Counted from the first letter of the stretch, positions 25,855 to 34,859 are shown. The stretch is 64,000 nucleotides of DNA from Schlesneria paludicola DSM 18645 (GCF_000255655.1 NZ_JH636434.1:3052716-3116715), one strand, 5' to 3'. Notes: generated by a model not told the origin, from the sequence alone. Made by a program: numbers and translations.

Positions 25855-25952
25855 AAGTCTGTTGAAGTAATGGGGACCAGCCACGATCCGATTCAACAAC
25901 GCCATGACATCGAGAATGCCAAGGTGCCTATCCCCCTGACTTCAACACAAAT
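25855..25952. repeat. Family B palindromic element, inverted orientation
   Basis: The left end follows TTAG at 25,851-25,854 (AAGTCTGTTGAAGTAA). The core is in the reverse sense, GGGGACCAGCC first and AAGGTGCCTATCCCC second. The right end is degraded after CTTCAACA. Confidence 0.8.
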
Positions 25953-26164
25953 GGCGACCAAACAATCCAGACAAGCCGACGTCGGCAAGTCTGAATTGAT
26001 GACTCACGAATATCAAGCGTCTGCGCATTCCAACGATTTTCTCAGGAATCAAACTTGTGACAGAACAACCAAGCAGCCGTTACAAGGTCAAAGACTGAAC
26101 CCACAGACTTTGTTTCGGATCGTCATTCAATCGCGACGAGTCCAAACGAAGCCGCCAGACGGTG

Positions 26165-26269
26165 TAACCGCTCACAGCCCGAAGCGCGGGGGACAGGCAC
26201 CTTGGCGGTCAAGATGTCATGGCGTTGTTGAATCGGATCGGAGCCAGTCCCCGTTACTTCAACAGGCTG
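26165..26269. repeat. Chimeric palindrome (family C left arm, family B right part)
   Basis: The left arm AACCGCTCACAGCCCGAAG is family C. From GGGGGACAGGCACCTTGG to the end CAACAGGCTG it is family B, followed by TTAG at 26,270-26,273. The arms do not pair with each other, so this looks like a recombination product. Confidence 0.75.
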
Positions 26270-26439
26270 TTAGCCGTCCCTATCTGGTTGGATTGCGAAC
26301 GGTACTCCGTGAACCGCTACGATCCAGAATCCGTTGAGAGGTCACGGGCTGAGGCCGCAGGCTTTGTTTTGATCGACATTCAATTGCAACGAGTCTCAAC
26401 GAAGTCGCCACAGGGTGTCGTCATTTACAACTCAACGAG

Positions 26440-26666
26440 CGGGGGGCACGAAGAGAGGGGGACAGGCACAATTTCCCGGTCAACGGAGTTCACAGTGCAT
26501 CGCTCTGGTTAGCAGTCTGTTGAAGTAAGGGGGACAGGCACCTTGGCGTTGACGATGTCATGGCGTTTTTTAAGCTGGCCGGAGCCAGTCCCCGTTACTT
26601 CAACAGACTGTTAGCCTTCCCTTTGACGCGGGAAAATGAGCCAGTCCCCCGCGTGTGAACGGTTAC
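26440..26666. repeat. Family C element interrupted by a family B element
   Basis: The left part (GAAGAGAGGGGGACAGGCAC, then AATTTCCCGG) and right part (GCGGGAAAATGAGCCAGTCC, then GTGTGAACGGTTAC) are the two halves of family C. Its loop contains a complete family B element at 26,513-26,610. Intact C copies at 21,303 and 27,197 show the uninterrupted loop. Confidence 0.82.
26513..26610. repeat. Family B palindromic element, best preserved
   Basis: This 98-bp copy has perfect 16-bp terminal inverted repeats CAGTCTGTTGAAGTAA and TTACTTCAACAGACTG, and TTAG on both sides (26,509-26,512 and 26,611-26,614). Confidence 0.92.
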
Positions 26667-26705
26667 TCACACGGTTCCTTGAGCAACTTCCAGTGGAGAT
26701 CTGTC

Positions 26706-27161
26706 ATGCGAACGATTGCGATGATTGCGACGTCGATGTTGCTGCTGATGGGGTGCGACGCCAAAAACAATAAATCCATTCCCCGGCCGTTGGCGAAGAA
26801 GGCGACGTTTGAACTCTACGTGGTGTCGGCGACCGGCGGCGCGAATACGAAAACGGACACGGATCCTCAAACAGGGACGACAATCTACCTGACCACACCC
26901 GCCGTGATTACTTCGTCGGACGTCGAATCGGTTTCCCTTTCAGCAGATATGCCGGATCAAAAGAGACTCAACGTGAACCTGACACCGAATGGTGCGAGCA
27001 AACTTTCCGCCGCAACGGCCACCCCCAATGGAATGAGGCTCGCAATCGCCGTCAACGATAAGATCGTGAGCGCGCCCGCCATTCGCGCGACGTTGTCGAA
27101 CAGCGTCAGCATTTCTGGTGACAAGTTAGAAGTGACCTTGGACGCGCTGACCAAAGAGTAG
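26706..27161 (+). CDS. Lipoprotein with SecD P1-head-like domain
   Basis: This is a 151-residue protein from the ATG at 26,706, with GGAG about 7 bases upstream. A type II signal peptide ends at a lipobox (LLLMGCDAK). The mature part resembles the SecDF P1 head subdomain: TIYLTTPAVITSSDVESVSL, then LNVNLTPNGASKLSAAT, MRLAIAVNDKIVSAPAIRAT and SVSISGD. In SecD this domain is periplasmic and assists protein release. Here it is a free lipoprotein with no SecD membrane part, so the role is unknown. Repeat elements flank it on both sides. Confidence 0.8.
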   Translation: MRTIAMIATSMLLLMGCDAKNNKSIPRPLAKKATFELYVVSATGGANTKTDTDPQTGTTIYLTTPAVITSSDVESVSLSADMPDQKRLNVNLTPNGASKLSAATATPNGMRLAIAVNDKIVSAPAIRATLSNSVSISGDKLEVTLDALTKE

Positions 27162-27196
27162 CGTCAGGAAATCGACACTGCGGACATCGCCCGATT

Positions 27197-27333
27197 GTAA
27201 CCGTCCACAGACCGGGGACTGGCTCATTTTCCCGCGGTAAAGAGCAGGCTTCCCCTAGTTGATGCACTGTGGATTCCATTTGAACCGGGAAAATGTGCCT
27301 GTCCCCCCGCTCTTCGGACTGTGAACGGCTAAG
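27197..27333. repeat. Family C palindromic element, inverted orientation
   Basis: It runs GTAACCGTCCACAGACCGGG, GACTGGCTCATTTTCCCGCGG, loop, CCGGGAAAATGTGCCTGTCC and CGGACTGTGAACGG. It is the reverse-sense counterpart of the copy at 21,303. Confidence 0.85.
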
Positions 27334-27489
27334 CCCGACGAGTCTTCTAATCATTTGGAAGATTGGACCAACTTGGTGCTGACTCAATCAACGGAGGTTG
27401 TAAGATCGTCAATGTGTGCGGGCGCGAGGGACGCAGACGGACAATTGGACCGTGCTCCAAGTGGCATCTGACCGTGCTCAGTGAATCAG

Positions 27490-27588
27490 CCGCCTGTTGA
27501 AGTAAGCGGGGCATGCACCCTGGCATTCACGATAGTCATCGCGTTTTTGAGTCTGGCCGGAGCCAGTCCCCGTGACTTCAACAGGCTG
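27490..27588. repeat. Family B palindromic element
   Basis: This 99-bp copy is flanked by TCAG (27,486-27,489) and TTAG (27,589-27,592). Its ends are CCGCCTGTTGAAGTAAG and GACTTCAACAGGCTG. It is the last palindrome of the accessory region. Confidence 0.88.
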
Positions 27589-27592
27589 TTAG

Positions 27593-28263
27593 ACACGCAC
27601 AGTAGACAATCAAACATGCTGCGAAGGGATATTCGAATGGCCGCTTTCAACGCCGGCTGCATCGATGCACGATCGACATCCGATCGCCTCTCAATGTTGG
27701 GTGTACAAAAGTCTGCGGTTGCATTTACGGTTGAAAGCAACTCCGAAGCAGGCCCTCAAGGGAGGGATCACGGAAGATGCTCAAGTCGATCAAGGTGCTC
27801 AACGGCATCTCAGTCCACGAGCACACGTAAATCCTTGTGGCACAGAGGAAATCGCAACAGGTCGATCAAGATGCTCAAGGTATTCCCGATTTCTTAGGGG
27901 GTGGGCTTCAACAAATTTGACATCTTGCGAAAAAAGCCAGATGAACGCCGCCCGATGCGGTTCAGGTTCTGTCAGTGCAATGTCAGTACAACCGGCGTCG
28001 AGGGCGAACGCATCAACCCGGCTGCATCTTGTTCTCATTGCAGTTTCTGGATACGCTGGTAGCGCAAACGTTCCGGATTTTCAGAAAACAAGCGTGAAAA
28101 TCGAGGACATTTACGTGGAACCCGTGAATGTCGAGGGCTCGAATTCCTCAACGCGGAAACGTTGCAACTCCAAGCAACGTCGAATGTGAATCCGTGTGAA
28201 CGCATGATTCGCAACAGATTGAGCCCTTGCCGCCTTCTATCCCGATTCACCCGGAGAGCTGTT
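27593..28263. other. Non-coding stretch before the oxidoreductase gene
   Basis: About 670 bp have no convincing gene. The open frames present have poor starts and low-complexity composition. The region presumably holds the promoter and leader of the oxidoreductase gene. Nothing structural was recognised. Confidence 0.5.
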
Positions 28264-29550
28264 ATGTCGAAAAACGTCTCGAAGCTTCATCGGCGCCAGT
28301 TTTTGCAAGCGTCAGTCTCGGCAGGGGCTGCAGCATTTGCTGCACCGATGATTATCCCGAGCTCCGCCTTGGGCCTGGATGGCAACGTGCCGCCGAGCGA
28401 ACGCGTGATCATCGCCGGGATCGGGATTGGTAACCGCGGGACATACGACCTGGGTTGCTTCCTGGAGCAGAAAGACGTTCAGTTTGCCGCGGTCTGCGAC
28501 GTGAAAGAAAAGCGCCGGACCGCTGTGAAGAAGATCGCCGACGAAAAGTACGGCAACACGAACTGCGAAATGTATCGCGACTTCCGCGAGGTGCTCGATC
28601 GCAAAGACATCGATGCCGTCCTGATTGCGACCGGTCCCAACTGGCACTGTACCGCCGCGATGTACGCCGCCAAAGCCGGCAAGGATATGTACTGTGAAAA
28701 GCCTTGTACGAAGAACATCGCTCAAAGCCTGATTCTGAAAGACACGATCAAGCGAACGGGCCGCGTCTTCCAGGCGGGGACTCAACGCCGAAACCTGCCA
28801 CACTTCGCGTTCGCCTGCGAGCTCGCTCGTACCGGCAAGCTTGGCAAAATGAAAAAGGTCTACGCGCACCCAGCCGGGATGCAGGCGATGACCAGTGGCT
28901 GGCTCGTTCCCGAAACCGAACCTGAACAAGAAGTCGTCGACTGGAACATGTATCTGGGCCCCGCAGCCTGGCGGCCGTTCAACGCGAAGCTGCTGGATGG
29001 TTTCAACTTTGAAAAAGGTGGCGGACTGGTCGGCGGTGGCGTGCTGGAATGGGGTTCTCACTGCGTCGACCTGTGCCAATGGGCCGTCGGCGACGTTCCC
29101 GCTCCCGTTGAATACGACGCACCAAAAGACGGTGAACTGGTCGCACGTTACGAAAGCGGCGTGGAACTGATCTTCCGTGAAAAAGGCTGGATCCCGCTCG
29201 GGTCATGCCCTGTCCGCTTCGAAGGCGAAACCGGTTGGGTGGAAACGGGAGACAGCGGCAAAATGGTGCTCAGCTCACCAAGCCTGCTGGCTGGTCGGAC
29301 GGTGGCCGAGATCGATGGCTATCCCGCCACGTTCCATGTGCGCGACTTCCTCGATTGCGTGAAGACACGCAGTCAGCCCAAGGGGAATGCCGAAGCGGCT
29401 TGCAACGCTCACATCGCCTGCCACGCGGCGAACATCGCGCTGTTCCTCAACCGCCAGGTGAAGCTCGATCCGAAGACGAACGAGTTCATTGGCGACGAGC
29501 AGGCGAATCGGTTGCGTTCAGAAGCACTGCGCGAACCTTGGCGAATCTGA
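28264..29550 (+). CDS. Secreted Gfo/Idh/MocA-family oxidoreductase
   Basis: This is a 428-residue protein from the ATG at 28,264, with GGAG 8 bases upstream. A frame open to 28,162 is not used. The N-terminus has a Tat-type leader (HRRQFLQASVSAGAAAFAAP). The Rossmann domain starts RVIIAGIGIGNRGTYDLG and includes the AVCDVKEKRRTAVKK segment and the conserved YCEKPCTKN. The C-terminal domain contains GGGVLEWGSHCVDLCQWAVG. Members reduce or oxidise sugars or related compounds with NAD(P), and Tat-exported versions are abundant in planctomycetes. The HEAT-repeat gene follows 177 bp downstream after a strong hairpin. Confidence 0.93.
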   Translation: MSKNVSKLHRRQFLQASVSAGAAAFAAPMIIPSSALGLDGNVPPSERVIIAGIGIGNRGTYDLGCFLEQKDVQFAAVCDVKEKRRTAVKKIADEKYGNTNCEMYRDFREVLDRKDIDAVLIATGPNWHCTAAMYAAKAGKDMYCEKPCTKNIAQSLILKDTIKRTGRVFQAGTQRRNLPHFAFACELARTGKLGKMKKVYAHPAGMQAMTSGWLVPETEPEQEVVDWNMYLGPAAWRPFNAKLLDGFNFEKGGGLVGGGVLEWGSHCVDLCQWAVGDVPAPVEYDAPKDGELVARYESGVELIFREKGWIPLGSCPVRFEGETGWVETGDSGKMVLSSPSLLAGRTVAEIDGYPATFHVRDFLDCVKTRSQPKGNAEAACNAHIACHAANIALFLNRQVKLDPKTNEFIGDEQANRLRSEALREPWRI

Positions 29551-29580
29551 CCCTGACGGGACAGTTCGCGACGGAAACTT

Positions 29581-29626
29581 GATGCCGCGTCGACGGCCCG
29601 CACCACACTGCGGGCCGTCCGGCATC
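29581..29626. terminator. Strong hairpin after the oxidoreductase gene
   Basis: The inner stem GACGGCCCGCA/TGCGGGCCGTC and outer stem GATGCCG/CGGCATC are separated by a 4-base bulge. No T-run follows, so it may attenuate rather than fully terminate or may stabilise the transcript. Confidence 0.55.
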
Positions 29627-29727
29627 GAAACCGTCCTTCTTCTGTAATCCGCCGCACGTCCATGTACGTCGGTGAATTGATATTTCTTGCGCTGAATTGC
29701 CAGCCACCAGATGATCGGAACGCACCT

Positions 29728-31878
29728 ATGCTGTTGCCTCGAAGATTCCTTTCCCTTGCATCGCTCTTCGTTGTCATCGTCGTCTCGACGATCACCACGA
29801 CCCATGCCGCGAACGACCCATCGCCCGAAAAAGAAGCCGAGCTGATTGCACTGCTGCAGTCCGAGGCTCCTCCCGCAGAGAAGGCGCTGGCCTGTAAACA
29901 TTTGGCCGTTCACGGCACGAACAAGGCCGTTCCAGAACTGGCCAAGCTGCTGACCAATGAACAACTCGCGTCCTGGGCGCGGATTCCGCTGGAAGTGATC
30001 CCCGGGTCCGAAGCGGATGAAGCCCTGAGAACCGCGACGGAATCGCTTCAAGGAAACCTCCTGATCGGCACCATCAATTCGATTGGTGTTCGCCGTGACT
30101 CGAGTGCCGTCGAATTGTTGTCGAAGCGATTGGAAGGGCCCGATGCCGACGTCGCTTCGGCCGCGGCTGTCGCTCTGGGAAAAATTGGCAACAGTGCGGC
30201 CGTTAAAGTACTGACGCCATTGCTGGCATCAGCTCCTGCCACCGTGCGGTCCGCCGTTGCCGAAGGATGCGTGCTGGCTGCGGAACGGTCCTTGGCAGAA
30301 GGACACGATGTGGAAGCAGTCGCGATCTACGACGATATCCGCAAGGCTGAACTTCCCAAGCAGCGAATCCTCGAAGCAACCCGAGGCTCGATCCTTGCTC
30401 GCCGTGAAAAAGGAATCCCACTACTGATCGAACAGTTCCAGTCACCTGACAAGGAACTGTTTGCCATCGCATTGACGACCGCACGCGAGTTCCCAGGACG
30501 CCAAGTGGACGAAGCTCTGGCGACGGAAATGGCGAAGGCTTCTCCCGAACATGCGGCACTCATCATCAGCGCCATGGCCGATCGTCCACAAACCGTCGTC
30601 CTGGCCGCAATCATGAAGGCCGCTGGACGTGGCTCGAAGCCGATCGTTCGCATCGCCGCGATCTCGGCATTGGGCCGAGTCGGCAATCCAACCTGCCTGC
30701 CATCTCTGCTGGAATCGGCCCTGGACTCCGATGCCGACGTCGCATCAACGGCAAAGAAGTCACTGATTGAACTGCCCGGTGAGAGTGTTGATCAAGAGAT
30801 CGTGGCCCGTTTGGCAAAGCCAGAACCAAAGGTCTATTCGCTGCTGCTCGACTTGATCGGCCAGCGACGCATTGCGGCGTTGCCGATCCTGACCAAGGCG
30901 CTGGAAAATTCCGACCGAGCCGTGCGGAGCGCCGCTCTGACATCGTTGGGAGCGACCGTAACTCCTGACAAGCTTTCTATTCTGATCAAGCAGGTCCTGA
31001 CACCGAAACATGCCGAAGACGCCCCCGTGGCACAAGCGGCACTCAAGACAGCCAGCATTCGGATGCCAGATCGCGAAGCCTGTGCGACCGAACTCGCAAC
31101 CGCCACAGAACGCACTTCGGTTCCGACGAAGATTGTGCTGCTGAAGATCCTGGGCGAAGTCTCGGGAACCAAAGCACTGCAGACCATCGCCGCCGCCGCA
31201 AAGAACAATGATCCGCAGCTTCAAGACGTCGCCAGTGAGTTGCTGGGCGAGTGGATGACGATCGACGCAGCGCCTGTCCTGCTCGACCTGGCCAAGACGG
31301 CTCCCGCCGAAAAGTTCCAGATCCGAGCCATGCGCGGATACATCAAGATCGCACGTCAGTTTGCGATGGAGGAAAAGGACCGCATGGTCATCTGCGAAAA
31401 GGCATTCGAAGCATGCCGCCGTCCTGCAGAACAAAAGCTGGTGCTCGACGTCTTCAAGCGGTACCCACACCCAGAAACGTTGCGGATGTCGATCAAGGCC
31501 ATTCAATTGCCGGAAGTCAAGGACGATGCTTATCAGGCAACACTGGTCATCGCCCAGAAGCTGGGCGGCAACGCGGCCGAAGTGCGGGAACAATTGAACA
31601 GTGTTGAACTGCAAAAGACGAAGCTCGAAATCGTGAAGGCCGAGTATGGGGCCGGAACGTCGCTGAAAGATGTCACCGAGATATTGCAGAAGCAGGTTGG
31701 TGAATCGCCATTGTTGACTCTGCCATCAGAGAACTACAACGACAGCTTCGGTGGCGACCCGGCACCAGGGGCGGCGAAGAAGCTGAAGATCCAGTACAAG
31801 GTCGACGACAAAGCGGGAGAACTCTCATTCGCCGAGAATGCACTGCTAATCTTCCCGACACCTGTCCCGAAGAAGTAA
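29728..31878 (+). CDS. Secreted HEAT-repeat protein
   Basis: This is a 716-residue protein from the ATG at 29,728. An in-frame ATG at 29,662 would precede the signal peptide. Residues 1-27 form a signal peptide (LASLFVVIVVSTITTTHAA). The rest is a long series of HEAT-type helical repeats of about 30 residues, such as ADVASAAAVALGKIGNSAAV and KPIVRIAAISALGRVGNPTC. No catalytic domain was seen. HEAT arrays act as protein-binding scaffolds, here probably in the periplasm. The gene follows the Tat oxidoreductase, a pairing common in planctomycetes. Confidence 0.88.
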   Translation: MLLPRRFLSLASLFVVIVVSTITTTHAANDPSPEKEAELIALLQSEAPPAEKALACKHLAVHGTNKAVPELAKLLTNEQLASWARIPLEVIPGSEADEALRTATESLQGNLLIGTINSIGVRRDSSAVELLSKRLEGPDADVASAAAVALGKIGNSAAVKVLTPLLASAPATVRSAVAEGCVLAAERSLAEGHDVEAVAIYDDIRKAELPKQRILEATRGSILARREKGIPLLIEQFQSPDKELFAIALTTAREFPGRQVDEALATEMAKASPEHAALIISAMADRPQTVVLAAIMKAAGRGSKPIVRIAAISALGRVGNPTCLPSLLESALDSDADVASTAKKSLIELPGESVDQEIVARLAKPEPKVYSLLLDLIGQRRIAALPILTKALENSDRAVRSAALTSLGATVTPDKLSILIKQVLTPKHAEDAPVAQAALKTASIRMPDREACATELATATERTSVPTKIVLLKILGEVSGTKALQTIAAAAKNNDPQLQDVASELLGEWMTIDAAPVLLDLAKTAPAEKFQIRAMRGYIKIARQFAMEEKDRMVICEKAFEACRRPAEQKLVLDVFKRYPHPETLRMSIKAIQLPEVKDDAYQATLVIAQKLGGNAAEVREQLNSVELQKTKLEIVKAEYGAGTSLKDVTEILQKQVGESPLLTLPSENYNDSFGGDPAPGAAKKLKIQYKVDDKAGELSFAENALLIFPTPVPKK

Positions 31879-31926
31879 GGCAGCATCGGCCGCACGACGA
31901 TTCGTTGAAATCGACATAAGTTTGAA

Positions 31927-31963
31927 CAGTCAGCCTTCAGCAGAGATTGCCGAAGGCTGACTG
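31927..31963. terminator. Hairpin after the HEAT-repeat gene
   Basis: A perfect 12-bp stem, CAGTCAGCCTTC and GAAGGCTGACTG, encloses a 13-base loop 49 bp past the stop codon. No T-run follows. The remaining 31,964-32,210 shows no gene. Confidence 0.55.
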
Positions 31964-32210
31964 CATTATGGATGCCGACTGTCGCGACCCTGACGGTCAG
32001 TCAAGTCGAGTCGTGAATTCATTTGGTGTTTGCAATGGCTGACGAAAGTGTCATCTGATGGCGTGATATTTCGCGTTCGATGTCGACGAGATAGGTGGCG
32101 TTGAGCGACGGGCACGGATCACAGCGATCAATCCGTACTCTTAAATCCTGATGGCGTCACACAAAACTCGGCTCGCCCGATCTCCGAAAACTGATTAAAA
32201 CACGCGCGTC

Positions 32211-33371
32211 ATGTTGACTACATTAATGCTCGCCGTCTCGATTTGGGGGACCGACCCAGGTCAAGTTTTTATCGGTGACGCCGTGCCTTGGGCGGCGAGT
32301 GAGATCGCGGTACCAACAGACGCAGACCAGAAATCCGCGAGAACTTCGTACTTCGCACAAGATGACCCCGCACATTCACGACCACTGACAGTGCGTGGGC
32401 AAACCGTTTCAGACGGGATGCCGCCCCCGGTGGCAGGCTATTGCTGTGACGATTTTTGGGAAAGCGAGTTCGTCAGCGGATTCATCAGGTCGATGAACCC
32501 TTTCGCCCCTGAAGACGTGACGACCCTTCCCTGCTACTACGATCCCTTCGGGTTTCAGATGGGGACAGGTTCATGTGGGCCACAGGGTTATCGGCTGGGC
32601 TGGCTAAGCTACAACGACATCACCGTCCTTCCCGCCGCATCGGCGCAAGGGACGACCGGCGACATGAAGATTGTCGAATGGAATTCGTACGTCAAGTATT
32701 CGCAGGTGATCAACCCGGGGGTGATCTTCAGCGGAACGGGTTGGTTTAATGCGCGTTGGTGGGATGGACCAGGCGGAGTCGACCTGCCTGCCCAAGTCGA
32801 TCAGATTTCGACGGACCTGGAACTCGGTTTCTTCAACGACGGGCCGTGGAGTGGTCAGATTGCCTTCCATCCCCAGATTGTCGAAACCTATGAAGCGAGA
32901 CTCGATCGCAACGCCTTCAATTTCGACGGGCGCGTCGTCGTGACCTACAAGGCATCGCCTCAACTTAGCCTGGTTGGCGGGGTGGCGATCTGGGATCGCG
33001 TCAACACGCTTATCGTCCCTCACACGGGAGTCATTTGGACTCCCGATGACCGATGGGAATTCCGAATCTTGTTCCCGCGATCACGAATCAGCTACTTCCT
33101 GGGCCATCGCTGGAACGCCGACTTCTGGTTGTATGGACAGGCCGAGTACACCGCCGAGGCCTGGCAGGCGATCGTGGGTGATCCGGGCTACAGCGACCGC
33201 ATGCAGATGACGGATGAACGCGTCAGCCTCGGCTTGCGCTGGGACTCGGGTCGTTACACCTTCTTTACGGAAGGAGGATACGTGTTCGATCGACAGATCA
33301 AGTTCGCAGGATCGACACCGTCGTTCGATCTGAGCAATACCAGCATGATCCGCGTCGGCATTCGCTACTAG
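32211..33371 (+). CDS. Outer-membrane beta-barrel-like protein (DUF6268 type)
   Basis: This 386-residue protein has a short hydrophobic N-terminus, a Pro/Asp-rich spacer and then alternating beta-strand segments rich in Trp, Tyr and Phe (VIFSGTGWFNARWWDG, DRWEFRILFPRSRISYFLG, WNADFWLYGQAEYTAEAW). It ends with IRVGIRY, the aromatic C-terminus typical of barrels. The pattern matches the planctomycete DUF6268 family. It is probably located in the outer membrane. The function is unknown. Single gene. Confidence 0.8.
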   Translation: MLTTLMLAVSIWGTDPGQVFIGDAVPWAASEIAVPTDADQKSARTSYFAQDDPAHSRPLTVRGQTVSDGMPPPVAGYCCDDFWESEFVSGFIRSMNPFAPEDVTTLPCYYDPFGFQMGTGSCGPQGYRLGWLSYNDITVLPAASAQGTTGDMKIVEWNSYVKYSQVINPGVIFSGTGWFNARWWDGPGGVDLPAQVDQISTDLELGFFNDGPWSGQIAFHPQIVETYEARLDRNAFNFDGRVVVTYKASPQLSLVGGVAIWDRVNTLIVPHTGVIWTPDDRWEFRILFPRSRISYFLGHRWNADFWLYGQAEYTAEAWQAIVGDPGYSDRMQMTDERVSLGLRWDSGRYTFFTEGGYVFDRQIKFAGSTPSFDLSNTSMIRVGIRY

Positions 33372-33409
33372 TAGCGCGAGCACTCGATGACTCGCGCGAA
33401 TGAAGTTGT

Positions 33410-33757
33410 TTACGCGTCGCGTCGACAAACCCACATGGCTCCTTGCTCACGCCGAAGATGAACGCGTCCGTGCCAGCGATGTCCATCAAGAAGAACGAGA
33501 CAATGATCCGCTTCATTCCTCAGCCACTCGAACGTGCCTGCATCCCATCGTGTGACGCTTCCACGCTGACCGCTGACCGGACCTTCGTAGTCGAGATAGA
33601 ACAGTCGATGGTCGGCAATCTCTTCTGCAGACATCTCACCCGAGGTCGCATCGGGGGCATTCAACAACCGCCATGTTCGGCATTTATCGCCGTTTTCCAG
33701 CAGAAAATCCCAATGCAGCGAGGGGTAATCGTGCGAAAGAATGGCAAAGCGAAGCAT
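33410..33757 (-). CDS. Stand-alone LigD-type 3'-phosphoesterase domain
   Basis: This 115-residue protein starts at the ATG at 33,757, with GAGG about 9 bases upstream. A TTG at 33,772 is the alternative. It matches the phosphoesterase module of DNA ligase D: RFAILSHDYPSLHWDFLLE with the HD and H-x-D metal ligands, then CRTWRLLNAP, FYLDYEGPVSGQRGSVTRWD and GRVHLRRE. In LigD this domain trims 3' ends during end joining. Here it stands alone without ligase or polymerase modules. The gene is convergent with the barrel gene. Confidence 0.88.
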   Translation of the reverse strand: MLRFAILSHDYPSLHWDFLLENGDKCRTWRLLNAPDATSGEMSAEEIADHRLFYLDYEGPVSGQRGSVTRWDAGTFEWLRNEADHCLVLLDGHRWHGRVHLRREQGAMWVCRRDA

Positions 33758-33779
33758 GTCGAGCGACCTCAAGGAACAA

Positions 33780-34560
33780 ACGGATTCGGTGTGGAGGGTT
33801 CGTGATCGTGGTCATCGACGATAGTCATTTGAAGGTCTCGTTGTGTAGGCCACGATCAGCTTGGACACGCGCATCGCGATCGACGTCCCACCAACATGTG
33901 ACTCATGCGACGATCATAATCACACACGACGATCACGATGCGAGACGTCATCACACGACGATCAACGCGCGTCATTCAGCGCGCGCAACGAGGATCACGT
34001 TCAATCACGACTCTCATTTTTTAAAAAATGTGAGAAGAGAGCGCGCGGCGTGCGACGACGCTTCGATCGATCATCGGATCACACGTCGGAAGACGAGCAA
34101 CGTCGCGTTATCATCAGGAATGATCAGCGATGAGCGATTCAGCGTCGCGTGCAACAATCACGTCGAAAACACTACGTTTTACGGCACTCGGCGCATGCGA
34201 TCTGCTGCGGAACACGGCCACATGAACAGCGACGTCATTCTACTACACACGTCGTAATTTGACGAAACATCCGAGGGTACGATGCCGGTATCTGCAGCGA
34301 TCAATGGCCTTCGCGCGATGATCAAGTTTGAAAAAACGTCGATTTTCTGCGTCGCAATGAGCAGAAATGGCTTGAACAAAAAAACGAAATACGTAGGATG
34401 ACGCCCAGTTCGATGTCAGTTCTCGTGATAACGTCACTGTCAAGTCGACAACAGAAAGTCGCTGCCGCGACCTGATGGAGTCGACAAGTTAACGACGAAG
34501 TCGATAACGACGGTGATCATGACGAGGCTGAGTCGCGATCTGTCATGGTTGACAGGTCGA
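33780..34560. other. GATC-rich non-coding region with AT-rich palindrome
   Basis: No credible gene is seen in about 780 bp. By eye there are about 14 GATC sites between 33,800 and 34,330, and near-repeats of CACACGACGATCA at about 33,922 and 33,952. An AT-rich hairpin (CTCATTTTTTAAAAAATG) lies near 34,011-34,030. Purpose unknown. It could be regulatory, an RNA gene or a protein-binding array. Confidence 0.5.
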
Positions 34561-34664
34561 AAGGAATCGATGTGAGCGATAAGTCTTTACCGAACTGCTT
34601 AGCCCGGTGCGTCAGCGGTTGAGACAAGTCACTCATGGTCTCTTGGAATAGAGGGCTTGTTAAA

Positions 34665-34772
34665 ATGGTTAAGAAGAAAGCAGCAGCTAAGAAGGCTCCG
34701 GCTAAGAAGGCTCCAGCGAAGAAGGCTGCCGCCAAGAAGGCTCCAGTCAAGAAGGCTGCGAAGAAGGCCTGA
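34665..34772 (+). CDS. Histone H1-like Lys/Ala/Pro mini-protein
   Basis: The reading frame codes for only 35 residues: MVKKK followed by six units of the type AAAKK or APAKK. About 45 percent of the residues are lysine. This is the pattern of eukaryote-like H1 tails and bacterial histone-like proteins, which bind and compact DNA electrostatically. GAGGG lies about 9 bases before the ATG, and a strong terminator (34,860-34,891) follows, so it appears to be a genuine monocistronic gene. It is much shorter than typical H1-like proteins and has no folded domain. DNA binding is inferred. Confidence 0.78.
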   Translation: MVKKKAAAKKAPAKKAPAKKAAAKKAPVKKAAKKA

Positions 34773-34859
34773 TTTTCAGGTGCTTCGCTGCAAAGGCCGC
34801 GGCTTGACCGCACGCCTCGCTGTGTCACTCACGTGACACCCGTACTACAACAAGCAAGA

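Noticed and set aside
25855-27588. CRISPR-like array
   Set aside because: The repeated units are irregularly spaced, about 98 bp or more, palindromic, nested and in both orientations. No cas genes are present.
27665-28189. 174-codon frame before the oxidoreductase gene
   Set aside because: Poor start, low-complexity composition and no family resemblance. The next gene has its own ribosome binding site.
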